NCBI GenBank assembly: GCA_020718125.1
Contig: DYDC01000075.1
Span: 1-10,207, forward strand
Source: Methylacidiphilum sp.
Lineage (GTDB): Bacteria > Verrucomicrobiota > Verrucomicrobiia > CAIQCK01
Reading direction: 5' to 3'
Length of the DNA: 10,207 nt
The notes beneath the pieces were generated by a model. It was not told where the DNA came from. It saw only the letters and a list, made by a program, of their open reading frames with translations, and did no database searches. Shown piece by piece: positions 1 to 8,049 of this stretch. The first letter of the stretch is position 1, and the number at the start of each line of letters is the position of its first letter. The position numbers were made by a program, and so were the translations under genes.

Positions 1-80
1 CCCCTGACGGGGCTTGTCTCTTGTTGCCAGCCCACCCAGCGTTGAAACGCCGGGCTATTCTCGACCGTCCCTTTCGGGAC
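1..80. repeat. Cluster of three stem-loops, probable dispersed extragenic repeat
   Basis: Three short inverted repeats follow one another. At 1-12, CCCC and GGGG flank TGAC. At 35-54, nine-base arms are separated by GA with one mismatched pair. At 67-80, GTCCC and GGGAC flank TTTC perfectly. The layout resembles dispersed extragenic repeats that I recall from Verrucomicrobia and Planctomycetes genomes, where they are often mis-called as small ORFs. That resemblance is from memory and untested. The cluster lies downstream of the fur-like gene that ends the suf operon, so it could also help end that transcript, but no T-run follows on the minus strand. The rest of 81-162 shows nothing I can name. 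Confidence 0.45.
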
Positions 81-162
81 TTGGCGCGTGTGTCAAGTTG
101 CGCCCCCGCTCAGAACCCGCCACGGCCCAGCGTCCCGGACAATATCCCAACGGCGATGCGAT

Positions 163-603
163 TCAGCGGGAAGACCTGCGGGAACCACAGTTGCCTGGGC
201 ACTCGACGAGCATCTCGACCTTGAATGCCACAGGACGGAACCGGACGCCGATGTTACGAGGCTGAACGTCGAGCGATTCCTCGTCCACATCCCATACCTT
301 GCCGCAGGAGACGCAACGCGCGTGATGATGCACGTCGAGCCGGTGGCTGTAACGGGCCGGCCCCTGGTCGCTGCGCGGCACTTTGCTGATCTGCCCACAC
401 TCCACCAGCGCTTCGAGCGAGTTATAGACGGTGGCGAGGCTGACATCGGGCAGTTTGCGCCGGACGCGCTGAAAAACCTCCTCGGCGCTCGGATGGTCGC
501 GCGAGGCGAGCACGGCGTCGTGAACCGCCCGCCGCTGCCGCGTCATGCGCCGGCCACGTTCGTGCAACGACCGCTGCAGCGCGTTGTCGAGCTTGTGGAT
601 CAT
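163..603 (-). CDS. Fur/PerR-family metalloregulator, last gene of the suf operon
   Basis: A 146-residue protein of normal length for the Fur superfamily, cytosolic metal- or peroxide-responsive DNA-binding repressors. The winged-helix region covers about residues 8-75, with HPSAEEVF, then LPDVSLATVYNSLEAL as the recognition helix. The dimerisation domain has HHHARCVSCG, giving H92, H94, C97 and C100. D105 sits where B. subtilis PerR has its regulatory Asp104, and H37 also coincides with PerR H37; Fur proteins usually have Glu at the D105 position. A C-terminal pair, C135 and C139, would complete the structural zinc site but is spaced CxxxC rather than the usual CxxC. The chosen ATG lies 1 bp after the sufU stop; an in-frame ATG at 615 would add four residues and overlap sufU. 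Tight coupling to sufU implies cotranscription. PerR versus Fur versus Zur cannot be settled by sequence alone. Confidence 0.9.
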   Translation of the reverse strand: MIHKLDNALQRSLHERGRRMTRQRRAVHDAVLASRDHPSAEEVFQRVRRKLPDVSLATVYNSLEALVECGQISKVPRSDQGPARYSHRLDVHHHARCVSCGKVWDVDEESLDVQPRNIGVRFRPVAFKVEMLVECPGNCGSRRSSR

Positions 604-604
604 T

Positions 605-1081
605 TCACTTCTCATCCTCGGTGCTGACAACAGCCCCTGCGCCGTTACGGCCGGCCTGGAACTCGGCCATCGCCAGCTCGAAGGTCGTCCACGAAAGCAT
701 GGCGCACTTGATGCGGACGGGAAATTTCGAGACGCCCCTGAGCGCAATCAGTTCGCCCATCGCCTCTTCGTCCACCTCGCCGCCCTTCATCATGGCGCGC
801 ACGGACTCCAGAAGCCGCCGGCCTTCCTCGAAGGTGTGGCCCTTGAGCAACTCGGTCATGATGGAGATGCTGGCCTGGCTGATGGAGCAGCCGTGGCCGC
901 TGGACTTGATGTCAACGATGCGTCCGTCACCGTCCACGCGCAGTTCGAGGCGCACCTCGTCGCCGCACAGGGGGTTCTTCCCGTCCACGCGGACGTTGGC
1001 GTCGGGAACCGTGCCGCGGTTCCGCGGCCTGCGGTAGTGGTCCAGGATGATGGCCTGGTATAGGTCGTCGAATTCGCTCAT
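605..1081 (-). CDS. sufU: SufU-type iron-sulfur assembly protein (sulfur acceptor for SufS)
   Basis: A 158-residue NifU-N/IscU-like protein. The N terminus MSEFDDLYQAIILDHYRRPR is typical of SufU. The zinc/sulfur-transfer residues are visible: C39 and D41 in NPLCGD, C65 in GHGCSIS, and C126 in RIKCAML, matching Cys41, Asp43, Cys66 and Cys128 of B. subtilis SufU. The longer segment between the second and third cysteines distinguishes SufU from IscU. In the characterised B. subtilis system SufU is a zinc-dependent acceptor of persulfide sulfur from SufS, and no sufE-like gene is present here. Its ATG overlaps the stop of the Rieske gene by four bases (ATGA), so translation is probably coupled. 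An ancestral scaffold role is the alternative reading. Confidence 0.95.
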   Translation of the reverse strand: MSEFDDLYQAIILDHYRRPRNRGTVPDANVRVDGKNPLCGDEVRLELRVDGDGRIVDIKSSGHGCSISQASISIMTELLKGHTFEEGRRLLESVRAMMKGGEVDEEAMGELIALRGVSKFPVRIKCAMLSWTTFELAMAEFQAGRNGAGAVVSTEDEK

Positions 1082-1392
1082 GCCCGTTGGATTTTTACGT
1101 CGTTGCCTTCGATGACGACCGGCCACGCGCCGACCTTGCCGAACGCGGGCAGCGTCAGCGCCTTGCCGGTTTTGAGGTCGAATTTCGCCCCGTGCCGCGG
1201 GCAGTAGATGCGGGTTCCCTCGACCTCGCCCTCGGCCAGCGGCCCGCCGTCGTGCGTGCACACGTCCTCGATGGCGAACCAGTTGCCGGCCGCGTCCCGG
1301 ACGATGCCGATCTTCGTGTCGCCCGCCATGACGATCTTGTGTTCGCCCGGGGCAACGTCCCTGACGGTTGCTACCTTGATCAGTTCAGCCAT
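1078..1392 (-). CDS. Rieske-type [2Fe-2S] ferredoxin within the suf operon
   Basis: A 104-residue stand-alone Rieske protein of the NirD/dioxygenase-ferredoxin size class. Both cluster-binding boxes are intact: C45-T-H47 followed by GG, and C64-P-R-H67-G. There is no signal peptide or membrane segment, so it should be a soluble cytoplasmic electron carrier. The ATG is preceded by AAAGGA at short spacing, 11 bp after the sufS stop, and the 3' end overlaps sufU by ATGA. It is therefore an integral operon member. Similar ferredoxin genes occur inside suf operons of actinobacteria, from general knowledge. Possible roles are electron supply for cluster assembly, a cluster-carrying client or an oxygenase partner; nothing here decides. 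Names such as NirD or BphF would over-assign it. Confidence 0.92.
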   Translation of the reverse strand: MAELIKVATVRDVAPGEHKIVMAGDTKIGIVRDAAGNWFAIEDVCTHDGGPLAEGEVEGTRIYCPRHGAKFDLKTGKALTLPAFGKVGAWPVVIEGNDVKIQRA

Positions 1393-1403
1393 GAGTCCTT
1401 TAT

Positions 1404-2654
1404 TCACACGTTCACGGTTGTCTTTGTCTCGATGCCGAAAAACGTCAACGCCTTGCGCAGCGCCGCCACCAGCGCGTCCACCTCGGCGGTGGTGTTGTAA
1501 AGGTAGAAGCTCGCGCGCGCCGTCGCGGCGACGCCCAGCTTCTTGTGGAGCGGCATGGCGCAATGATGGCCGGCCCGGATGGCCACACCCTGCTGGTCGA
1601 GGAACTGCGCGATGTCGTGCGCGTGCAGGTCGTCGAGCGTGAACGCGACCAGCCCGCCCCGCTCGTCCGGCGGCGGCCCGTAGGGGCGGAAGCCGGGCAG
1701 TTCGTGGAGCTTCTCCCACGCGTAACGCACCAGCGTGTCCTCGTGCGCATGGATGGCGTCGAGGCCGACCTTCTCCAGATACTCGACCGCGGCGCCGAGG
1801 CCGATGGCCTGCGCGATGGCGGGCGTGCCGGCCTCGAACTTCCACGGCGTGTGGTTCCACGTGAACTCGCGCCAGTCCACCACGGAGATCATCTCGCCGC
1901 CGCCGAGGAACGGCGGCATCGCTTCCAGCAGACGCTTGCGACCGTAGAGGACGCCGATGCCGGTTGGTCCGCACATTTTGTGGCCGCTGAACGCGAGGAA
2001 GTCGCAGTCCATCTTCTGCGCGTCGCTGGCGATGTGCGCGCAACCCTGCGCGCCGTCCACCAGCACAACCGCGCCGACGGCGTGCGCGTGGCGGATGATG
2101 GCGGCGACGGGATTGATTGTGCCGAGGACGTTGGACATCTGCGTGACGGCGACGAGCCTGAGCCGGTCGTTGAAGAACTTCTCCGCCGCCGCGAGGTCGA
2201 GCCGGCCCTGGCCGTCGAGCGGAATGAATTCCAGCCGCGCGCCGGTCCGCTGCGCGAGCAACTGCCAGGGGACGAGGTTGGAGTGATGTTCCATCTCGGT
2301 GAGCAGGATGACATCGCCGGCCTTGACGTTCGCGTCGCCCCACGCGCGGGCCACGAGGTTGATGGCTTCCGTGGCGTTGCGCGTGAAGATGACCTCCGCC
2401 GGCTCGGCGGCATGGATGAACCGCGCGACGGCGGCGCGGGCGGCCTCGTAGTGCTGCGTGGCGAGGTCGCTGATCTCGTAGATGCCGCGATGGACGTTGG
2501 CGTTCCAGCGTTCGTAGTAGGTATGGAGCGTGTCGAGGACCGCGCGCGGTTTCTGGGAGGTGGCGGCGCTGTCGAGATAGACCAGCGGCTTGCCGCGCAT
2601 CGTCTGGCGCAGCAGCGGGAAGTCTTCGCGGAGTTTTTGAACGTCGCAGCTCAT
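1404..2654 (-). CDS. sufS: SufS cysteine desulfurase (PLP-dependent, group II)
   Basis: A 416-residue class V aminotransferase-fold enzyme that releases sulfur from L-cysteine as a protein persulfide, giving alanine. Key residues match E. coli SufS closely: H124 in EMEHHSN, D200 and Q203 in VDGAQ, the PLP lysine K226 in FSGHKMCGPTG, the catalytic cysteine C365 in RAGHHCAMPLH, and R380 in ARASFYLYN. The N-terminal FPLLRQTMRGKPLVYLDSAATSQKP is also typical. The ATG at 2654 is preferred over an in-frame TTG at 2669 because it gives the usual family start. It lies 27 bp after sufD and 11 bp before the Rieske gene. The likely sulfur acceptor is SufU two genes downstream. Confidence 0.97.
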   Translation of the reverse strand: MSCDVQKLREDFPLLRQTMRGKPLVYLDSAATSQKPRAVLDTLHTYYERWNANVHRGIYEISDLATQHYEAARAAVARFIHAAEPAEVIFTRNATEAINLVARAWGDANVKAGDVILLTEMEHHSNLVPWQLLAQRTGARLEFIPLDGQGRLDLAAAEKFFNDRLRLVAVTQMSNVLGTINPVAAIIRHAHAVGAVVLVDGAQGCAHIASDAQKMDCDFLAFSGHKMCGPTGIGVLYGRKRLLEAMPPFLGGGEMISVVDWREFTWNHTPWKFEAGTPAIAQAIGLGAAVEYLEKVGLDAIHAHEDTLVRYAWEKLHELPGFRPYGPPPDERGGLVAFTLDDLHAHDIAQFLDQQGVAIRAGHHCAMPLHKKLGVAATARASFYLYNTTAEVDALVAALRKALTFFGIETKTTVNV

Positions 2655-2681
2655 TGTGGCGTGAGGCAAAGGGCGGTCTTT

Positions 2682-3923
2682 CTAGCCGTTCCCCATCGCC
2701 TGGTCAACCGCCTGCCAAAGCTGTTCGCGGAGGATTTCGTCCGGGATATAGCGCATCGCCTGATCGAAGAACCCCCGCATCATCAGCCGCGTCGCGTCCT
2801 CCACGGAAAGGCAGCGCGAACGCAGGTAGAAAAGCTGCTCCTGGTCCACCGGGCCGACCGTCGCGCCGTGGGTGCAGCGCACGTCGTTGGCCTCGATCTC
2901 CAGGATCGGCGTGGCGTCGGCACGCGCGTTCTTGCCGAGCAGGAGGTTGCGGCTGGCCTGGTAGGCGTCGGTCTTCTGCGCACCTTTGTGAACGCGGATG
3001 GCGCCCTCGTAGGCGGTGTGCGCACTCTCTTTCACCGCCGCCTTGAATAGAAGATCGCTCTTCGTATAGGGCGCACGATGATCCTGCAACGTGTCGTAGC
3101 AGATGATCTGACCGGGCTGCGCGACGGTGACGCCGAGCAACTCGGCCGACGCGCCCGCGCCGTCCAGGACCGCATCGAGCCGCAACTTGCTCGCCGCGCT
3201 ACCAAGGCCGAGGTTGAGCCATGTCAGGTTCGCATCGCGCGCCAGCACCGCCCGACGCGTGCTCACGTCCCAGACATGGCGGCCCCATTGCTGCTCGACC
3301 GCATAAACGAGGTTGGCCCCCTCGCCCAGGATGATCTCCGTCACGCCGTCAAACAGGCCCTGCCCCTCCTCGGTGGCCGACTTGTAACGGTCGAGGCAGG
3401 TCAGCTTCGCGTGGCGTTCAACGACGATGAGCGTGTGGGCGAAGTGCGCGGCGTTCTTGCCGCCGGCCCGGAATTCCGTGCGCAGGGGCATCTTCAACTC
3501 GACGCCCGCCGGCACATACAGGAACGTGCCGTGCGTCCAGAACGCGGCGTGGAGCGCGGCGAACTTGCTGCTGCGCGCCGGCACGACGCTGGTCATGAAG
3601 TATTTCTCCACGAGCTGCGGATGCTGGCGCAACGCCGTCGCGAAGTCGCAGAAGATGACGCCACTTTTGGCGAGATCCGGAACGGCGAAGGGCGGGGAGA
3701 AATCCGCGCCAACCTGGTGGCGCAGCGCCACGAAACGGCTGGGGGCAAGTTCGCCGAGCTTCAGCTTCGTCCAGTCGAGCTTGCCCTGCGGCAGCGGCAA
3801 CTCGTCGCTGACCACCAGGCCCTCGAAACGCCGCTGGCGCATCCAGTCCGGCTCGTGTTGTTCGCGCGAGTAGCGGTCAACGAATTCGCGTGTGAATGCG
3901 GATTCTTCAGTGATCGCAGGCAT
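2682..3923 (-). CDS. sufD: SufD, Fe-S cluster scaffold complex subunit
   Basis: A 413-residue SufBD-family protein that pairs with SufB in the SufBC2D scaffold, where nascent clusters form at the SufB-SufD interface. The beta-helix core carries landmarks such as LGEGANLVYAVEQQ, and the C-terminal RCTHGATVGPVDQEQLFYLRSR. C350 and H352 there correspond to E. coli SufD Cys358 and His360, the latter needed for cluster assembly. The ATG at 3923 has a good AAGGA ribosome site seven bases upstream, which favours it over an in-frame TTG at 3929 lying too close to that site. Gaps are 39 bp to sufB and 27 bp to sufS. It keeps the SufD His instead of the SufB Cys/Glu pair, separating it from its neighbour paralogue. 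Confidence 0.96.
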   Translation of the reverse strand: MPAITEESAFTREFVDRYSREQHEPDWMRQRRFEGLVVSDELPLPQGKLDWTKLKLGELAPSRFVALRHQVGADFSPPFAVPDLAKSGVIFCDFATALRQHPQLVEKYFMTSVVPARSSKFAALHAAFWTHGTFLYVPAGVELKMPLRTEFRAGGKNAAHFAHTLIVVERHAKLTCLDRYKSATEEGQGLFDGVTEIILGEGANLVYAVEQQWGRHVWDVSTRRAVLARDANLTWLNLGLGSAASKLRLDAVLDGAGASAELLGVTVAQPGQIICYDTLQDHRAPYTKSDLLFKAAVKESAHTAYEGAIRVHKGAQKTDAYQASRNLLLGKNARADATPILEIEANDVRCTHGATVGPVDQEQLFYLRSRCLSVEDATRLMMRGFFDQAMRYIPDEILREQLWQAVDQAMGNG

Positions 3924-3962
3924 CGGCAAGTCCTTGAAACCAGGTCGTCAAACCACCGCAGC

Positions 3963-5396
3963 TCAGCCGACCGAGCCTTCCATCTCCATCTCGATGAGTC
4001 GGTTCAACTCGACGGCGTATTCCATCGGCAATTCCTTCACCAGCGGCTCGATGAAGCCGCAGACAATCATGTTCATGGCCTGGTCCTGCGAGAGACCCCG
4101 GCTCATGAGATAAAAGATCTGTTCATCGTTCACTTTCGAGACGCGGGCCTCGTGGCCGATGGACACGTCGCGCTCGTCCACCTCGATCTTCGGGTAGGTG
4201 TCCGTGCGCGACTCCTCGTTGATCAGCAGCGCGTCGCACTCGACGTTGGACTTCACGCCGTGGCAACCGGGATAAACCTTCAACAGGCCGCGGTAGCTGG
4301 AGCGGCCGTGGCCTTTGCTGATGGACTTGGAGATGATCCGCGAGGTGGTGTTCGGCGCCATGTGGACAACCTTGCCGCCGGCGTCCTGGTGCTGGCCGGT
4401 GTTGGCAAACGCGATGGAGAGGATCTCGCCGTGCGCGCCCGGCTCCATCATATAGACGGCCGGGTATTTCATCGTCAGCTTGGAGCCGATGTTGCCATCC
4501 ACCCACTCCATCGTCGCGTCCCGGCAGGCTGCGGCGCGCTTGGTGACGAGGTTATAGACGTTGGCGCTCCAGTTCTGGATGGTCGAGTAACGGACGCGCG
4601 CGCCCTTCTTGACAATGATCTCGACGACGGCGCTGTGCAGCGAGTCGCTGGAATAGACGGGCGCGGTGCAGCCTTCGACGTAGTGCACAAAGCTGCCCTC
4701 GTCGGCGATGATGAGCGTGCGCTCGAACTGGCCCATGTTCTCCGCGTTGATGCGGAAATAGGCTTGGAGGGGGAGTTCCACCTTCACACCCTTCGGGATG
4801 TAAATGAAAGAGCCGCCCGACCAGACCGCGGAGTTGAGCGCGGCGAACTTGTTGTCCGCCGGCGGAATGACGGTGGCAAAATACTCCCGGAACAAGTCCG
4901 GGTGTTGCTTCAGCGCCGCATCGGTGTCGAGGAAGATGACGCCCAGTCTGGCGAGTTTTTCGTTAAGGCTGTGGTAAATGACCTCGCTCTCGTATTGCGC
5001 GCCGACGCCGGCCAGAAACTGTTTCTCGGCCTCCGGAATGCCGAGGCGGTCGAAGGTGTTCTTGATCTTTTCGGGCACGTCGTCCCAACTCTTGCTCTGG
5101 CTCTCGGCCGGTTTGAGATAGTAGTAGATGTTCTCAAAATCCAACGGATGGTTCTGGATGCTGCCGCCCCAAAAGCCGGTCGGCATGGGCTTCTGGCGGA
5201 AGATTTCGAGCGACTTCAGCCGGAACTTCAGCATCCACTCCGGCTCGTTCTTGTAGTGCGAGATCGCCTTGACGACACCCGGATTCAAGCCTTTCTGTGG
5301 CTTGATGATCGGCGTGACGTCGTCGTGGAAGCCGTATTTCGACTTATAGTCCTCGTTGAGTGTCAGCGACGCCTGGACTTTGGGTTCATCAGTCAT
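3963..5396 (-). CDS. sufB: SufB, Fe-S cluster scaffold complex subunit
   Basis: A 477-residue SufB, normal length. Family marks include HYKNEPEWMLKFRLKSLE near residues 47-64, GVIFLDTDAAL at 152-162, and QNWSANVYNLVTKRA at 274-288. C387 in NVECDALLIN and E416 in IGHEARVSK correspond to the E. coli SufB sulfur-accepting Cys405 and Glu434 implicated in cluster formation. The C terminus ELPMEYAVELNRLIEMEMEG is characteristic. The ATG has AAGGGA nine bases upstream and lies 39 bp after sufC. SufB receives sulfur, while SufC ATP hydrolysis opens the SufB-SufD interface. The gene is second in the operon, after sufC, a different order from the sufB-sufC-sufD of E. coli. Confidence 0.98.
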   Translation of the reverse strand: MTDEPKVQASLTLNEDYKSKYGFHDDVTPIIKPQKGLNPGVVKAISHYKNEPEWMLKFRLKSLEIFRQKPMPTGFWGGSIQNHPLDFENIYYYLKPAESQSKSWDDVPEKIKNTFDRLGIPEAEKQFLAGVGAQYESEVIYHSLNEKLARLGVIFLDTDAALKQHPDLFREYFATVIPPADNKFAALNSAVWSGGSFIYIPKGVKVELPLQAYFRINAENMGQFERTLIIADEGSFVHYVEGCTAPVYSSDSLHSAVVEIIVKKGARVRYSTIQNWSANVYNLVTKRAAACRDATMEWVDGNIGSKLTMKYPAVYMMEPGAHGEILSIAFANTGQHQDAGGKVVHMAPNTTSRIISKSISKGHGRSSYRGLLKVYPGCHGVKSNVECDALLINEESRTDTYPKIEVDERDVSIGHEARVSKVNDEQIFYLMSRGLSQDQAMNMIVCGFIEPLVKELPMEYAVELNRLIEMEMEGSVG

Positions 5397-5435
5397 GGTG
5401 CTTGTTCCCTTGCGTGTTATTCACCATTCCCATGA

Positions 5436-6248
<813 letters not shown>

Positions 6249-6275
6249 CGTAGCATTCCGGTTGAGTTGGCCTGT

Positions 6276-6290
6276 TTAGAACAATTCTCA
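6276..6290 (-). promoter_or_regulatory. Candidate Fur/PerR-type operator (7-1-7 inverted repeat)
   Basis: On the minus strand this reads TGAGAATTGTTCTAA, two seven-base arms around a central T with five of seven positions symmetric. By eye it matches the B. subtilis PerR consensus TTATAATNATTATAA at 10 of 14 defined positions, and the Fur 7-1-7 consensus TGATAATNATTATCA at 10 of 14. It begins about one base downstream of the predicted sufC transcription start, a repressing position. The Fur-family gene at the operon end is the natural candidate ligand. The site is AT-rich inside GC-rich DNA, so a chance match is possible. Confidence 0.5.
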
Positions 6291-6298
6291 AGTGCGGG

Positions 6299-6326
6299 AA
6301 TATAGCGGGGAGCGCTTGCCCGTCAA
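6299..6326 (-). promoter_or_regulatory. Predicted sigma70-type promoter of the suf operon
   Basis: On the minus strand, TTGACG (6326-6321) and TATATT (6304-6299) are separated by 16 bases. Each hexamer matches five of six consensus positions. The predicted start of transcription is near 6292, leaving a leader of about 43 bases before the sufC ATG. The placement between gpsA and sufC, the only gap of more than about 40 bp upstream of any suf gene, supports it as the operon promoter. Confidence 0.65.
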
Positions 6327-6364
6327 TAAACAATAAGAGCGGGTTAATCCTGATTCAGTGACAA

Positions 6365-6380
6365 GCGCAACATTCTGCGC
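6365..6380 (-). terminator. Weak candidate terminator after gpsA
   Basis: A perfect five-base stem, GCGCA and TGCGC, surrounds a six-base loop ten bases past the gpsA stop codon. Only a short TTGT follows on the minus strand, so intrinsic termination would be weak. It may partly separate the plsY-gpsA transcript from the suf promoter. Confidence 0.25.
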
Positions 6381-6389
6381 ATTCGGATA

Positions 6390-7394
6390 TTACGGAGCCG
6401 TCTCGGGCTTCGCCTCCCGCGTCATCAGGTCGGTCAACGCTTGCTTGGGCGTCTTCGCCTCATAGAGGACGCTGCAAACTTCGCTCGTAATCGGCGCCTC
6501 AGCGCCCAGTTTCTGCGCGAGCTGCCGTGCAGCCTTCGCTGTCCGCACCCCCTCGGCCACCATCACCATCGAGCCAAGAATCTGCTGCAGACTCTCCCCG
6601 CGCCCCAGCCGTTCCCCAACCCCCCGATTGCGGCTCCATTTGCTGAAACAGGTCACAATCAAATCGCCGATGCCGCTCAGGCCAAAGAAAGTCTCCCGTT
6701 TGGCACCAAGCTCCGCCCCCATGCGCGCCATCTCCGTCTGGCCGCGAGTGACCAGCGCCGCCTTGGCGTTGTCGCCCAGCCCCAGCCCATCCGCAATGCC
6801 GGCCGCGATCGCGATGACGTTCTTGAGCGCACCGCCGAGTTCGACCCCGATGATGTCGTCATTCGTGTAAACACGGAACCGATCCGTCATGAACGTGCGC
6901 TGCACCAATGAAGCCAGCGCCTTGTCACGCGACGCGGCCACGACGGCTGTCGGCACGCCACGCGCAACCTCCTCTGCGTGGCTCGGCCCGCTCAACACAG
7001 CAATGGGCGCGTCGGGTTGTTGTTCCGCGATAATCTCGCTCATCCGCTCGTGGGTCTCGTTCTCGATGCCCTTGGCCACGCTGACCACCGGGACATTCAA
7101 TCGCGGCAGTTTGCCGCACACCGAGCGCATTGTGTGGGACGGGGACGCCAGCACGACCAGTTCCGCACCTTCGACAGCCCACGCCAGGTCACAGCCCAAC
7201 TCGATCTCTCTCGGCACGGCCATCCCCGGCAGGAACCGGACGTTCTGAGCCTGCGCGCGGATTTCATCCACTGTCTGTTGCTCATGGCTCCACAATCGGA
7301 TCCGCCACGGCAATGACCCGCGCCGCCCCTTGCCGTGAAGCACGATGCTCAACGCCGTTCCCCACCCGCCTGCGCCTATGATCGCAATGTTCAT
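6390..7394 (-). CDS. gpsA: Glycerol-3-phosphate dehydrogenase [NAD(P)+]
   Basis: A 334-residue cytosolic enzyme reducing dihydroxyacetone phosphate to sn-glycerol-3-phosphate for phospholipid synthesis. The Rossmann motif GAGGWGTA is at 7-14. Further marks are K108 in SVAKGIE, LSGPSHAEEVARG at 134-146, the catalytic lysine K191 in ELGGALKNVIAIAAG, and GLSGIGDLIVTC around D244. An insert of a few residues (GKGRRGSLPW, 21-30) lengthens the first loop slightly. The ATG overlaps the plsY stop as ATGA, so the two genes are translationally coupled and the product feeds PlsY directly. The family and function are clear. Confidence 0.97.
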   Translation of the reverse strand: MNIAIIGAGGWGTALSIVLHGKGRRGSLPWRIRLWSHEQQTVDEIRAQAQNVRFLPGMAVPREIELGCDLAWAVEGAELVVLASPSHTMRSVCGKLPRLNVPVVSVAKGIENETHERMSEIIAEQQPDAPIAVLSGPSHAEEVARGVPTAVVAASRDKALASLVQRTFMTDRFRVYTNDDIIGVELGGALKNVIAIAAGIADGLGLGDNAKAALVTRGQTEMARMGAELGAKRETFFGLSGIGDLIVTCFSKWSRNRGVGERLGRGESLQQILGSMVMVAEGVRTAKAARQLAQKLGAEAPITSEVCSVLYEAKTPKQALTDLMTREAKPETAP

Positions 7395-7999
7395 GCGTGT
7401 TTCTTTTCGAACTTGTGTTCCGTGCCTGCCAGCAGCCTTTGGATGTTCGACGCGTGCCGGATGACGGTGACCACCGCGACAAACGCCGCGAAGCCCGTCA
7501 GCATCATGTTCCGTGAGAACACGAAGACCAGCGCCGGCAGCGCGGCCACGGAGATGATGGATGCCAGCGAGACGTAGCGCGAGACCAGAAAGACGACCAG
7601 CCACACCACCGCTGCGATGAGTTGCGCCGGCCAGCAGATGGCCAGGAAACCGCCGATGGCCGCGGCGACGCCTTTGCCGCCCTTGAAACCGAGCCACGGC
7701 GTGTAGTTGTGGCCAAGCACCACACAGAGGCACGCAATGATCTGCGCTATTGCCGTATCCAGTGAGGGTGGAAGCCGTGGCCCCAGCAGCGTCGGCAGGA
7801 ACCCCTTCAACACGTCCACCACAAACACGCCCCGTCCGGCCCAGCAATTGACGCTGCGAAGGACGTTGGTCGCACCGATGTTGCCGCTGCCAACTTCGCG
7901 GATGTCCACGCCGTAGGCGCGCGCCACAAGAAAGCCCGTGGGAAACGAGCCAATAAGGAAAGCGACCAGCGCAAGTCCGAGATAGATCAACCAATCCAC
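7391..7999 (-). CDS. plsY: Acyl-phosphate:glycerol-3-phosphate acyltransferase PlsY
   Basis: A 202-residue polytopic inner-membrane enzyme transferring an acyl group from acyl-phosphate to glycerol-3-phosphate, the first committed step of phospholipid synthesis in most bacteria. All three PlsY motifs are present: SGNIGATN at 38-45, GHNYTPWLGFKGGKG at 96-110, and the C-terminal RHASNIQR...GTE at 181-194. Hydrophobic segments around 3-25, 55-72, 83-97, 112-140 and 146-180 fit the multi-helix fold. The start is GTG at 7999, preceded by a purine-rich GTGGGGG stretch; an in-frame TAG just upstream excludes a longer protein. The tail is basic (HKFEKKHA). It is operonic with gpsA. Confidence 0.96.
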   Translation of the reverse strand: MDWLIYLGLALVAFLIGSFPTGFLVARAYGVDIREVGSGNIGATNVLRSVNCWAGRGVFVVDVLKGFLPTLLGPRLPPSLDTAIAQIIACLCVVLGHNYTPWLGFKGGKGVAAAIGGFLAICWPAQLIAAVVWLVVFLVSRYVSLASIISVAALPALVFVFSRNMMLTGFAAFVAVVTVIRHASNIQRLLAGTEHKFEKKHA

Positions 8000-8025
8000 G
8001 CCCCCACTCTAGGCCGCCACAACAA

Positions 8026-8049
8026 GCGGCATCAATTCAAAATTGCCGC
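8026..8049 (-). terminator. Bulged hairpin, candidate terminator of the toroid-protein gene
   Basis: The arms GCGGC...AATT and AATTGCCGC form a nine-base-pair stem with a three-base bulge and a three-base loop. On the minus strand the following bases are TTGTTGT, a moderate T-rich tail. It lies about 50 bases past the stop of the 8100-9581 gene and before plsY, where a terminator would be expected. Confidence 0.45.

Noticed and set aside
1078..2343. A long minus-strand frame that appears to fuse an Arg-rich N-terminal region to the Rieske protein.
   Set aside because: The N-terminal part is the sufS gene read in another frame; only the last 104 residues, from the ATG at 1392, are real.
1545..3050. 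A 501-codon plus-strand open frame antisense to sufS and part of sufD.
   Set aside because: Same compositional artefact; sufS on the other strand has every catalytic residue.
3078..5435. A 785-codon open frame on the plus strand, antisense to sufD and sufB.
   Set aside because: It is a high-GC shadow with Arg/Asp/Val/Leu-rich composition and no recognisable motif. The opposite strand encodes two textbook SUF proteins with intact active residues.
6390..7994. A 534-codon frame that looks like a longer GpsA.
   Set aside because: The extra N-terminal part is plsY out of frame; GpsA starts at the ATG at 7394 with its Rossmann motif right after it.
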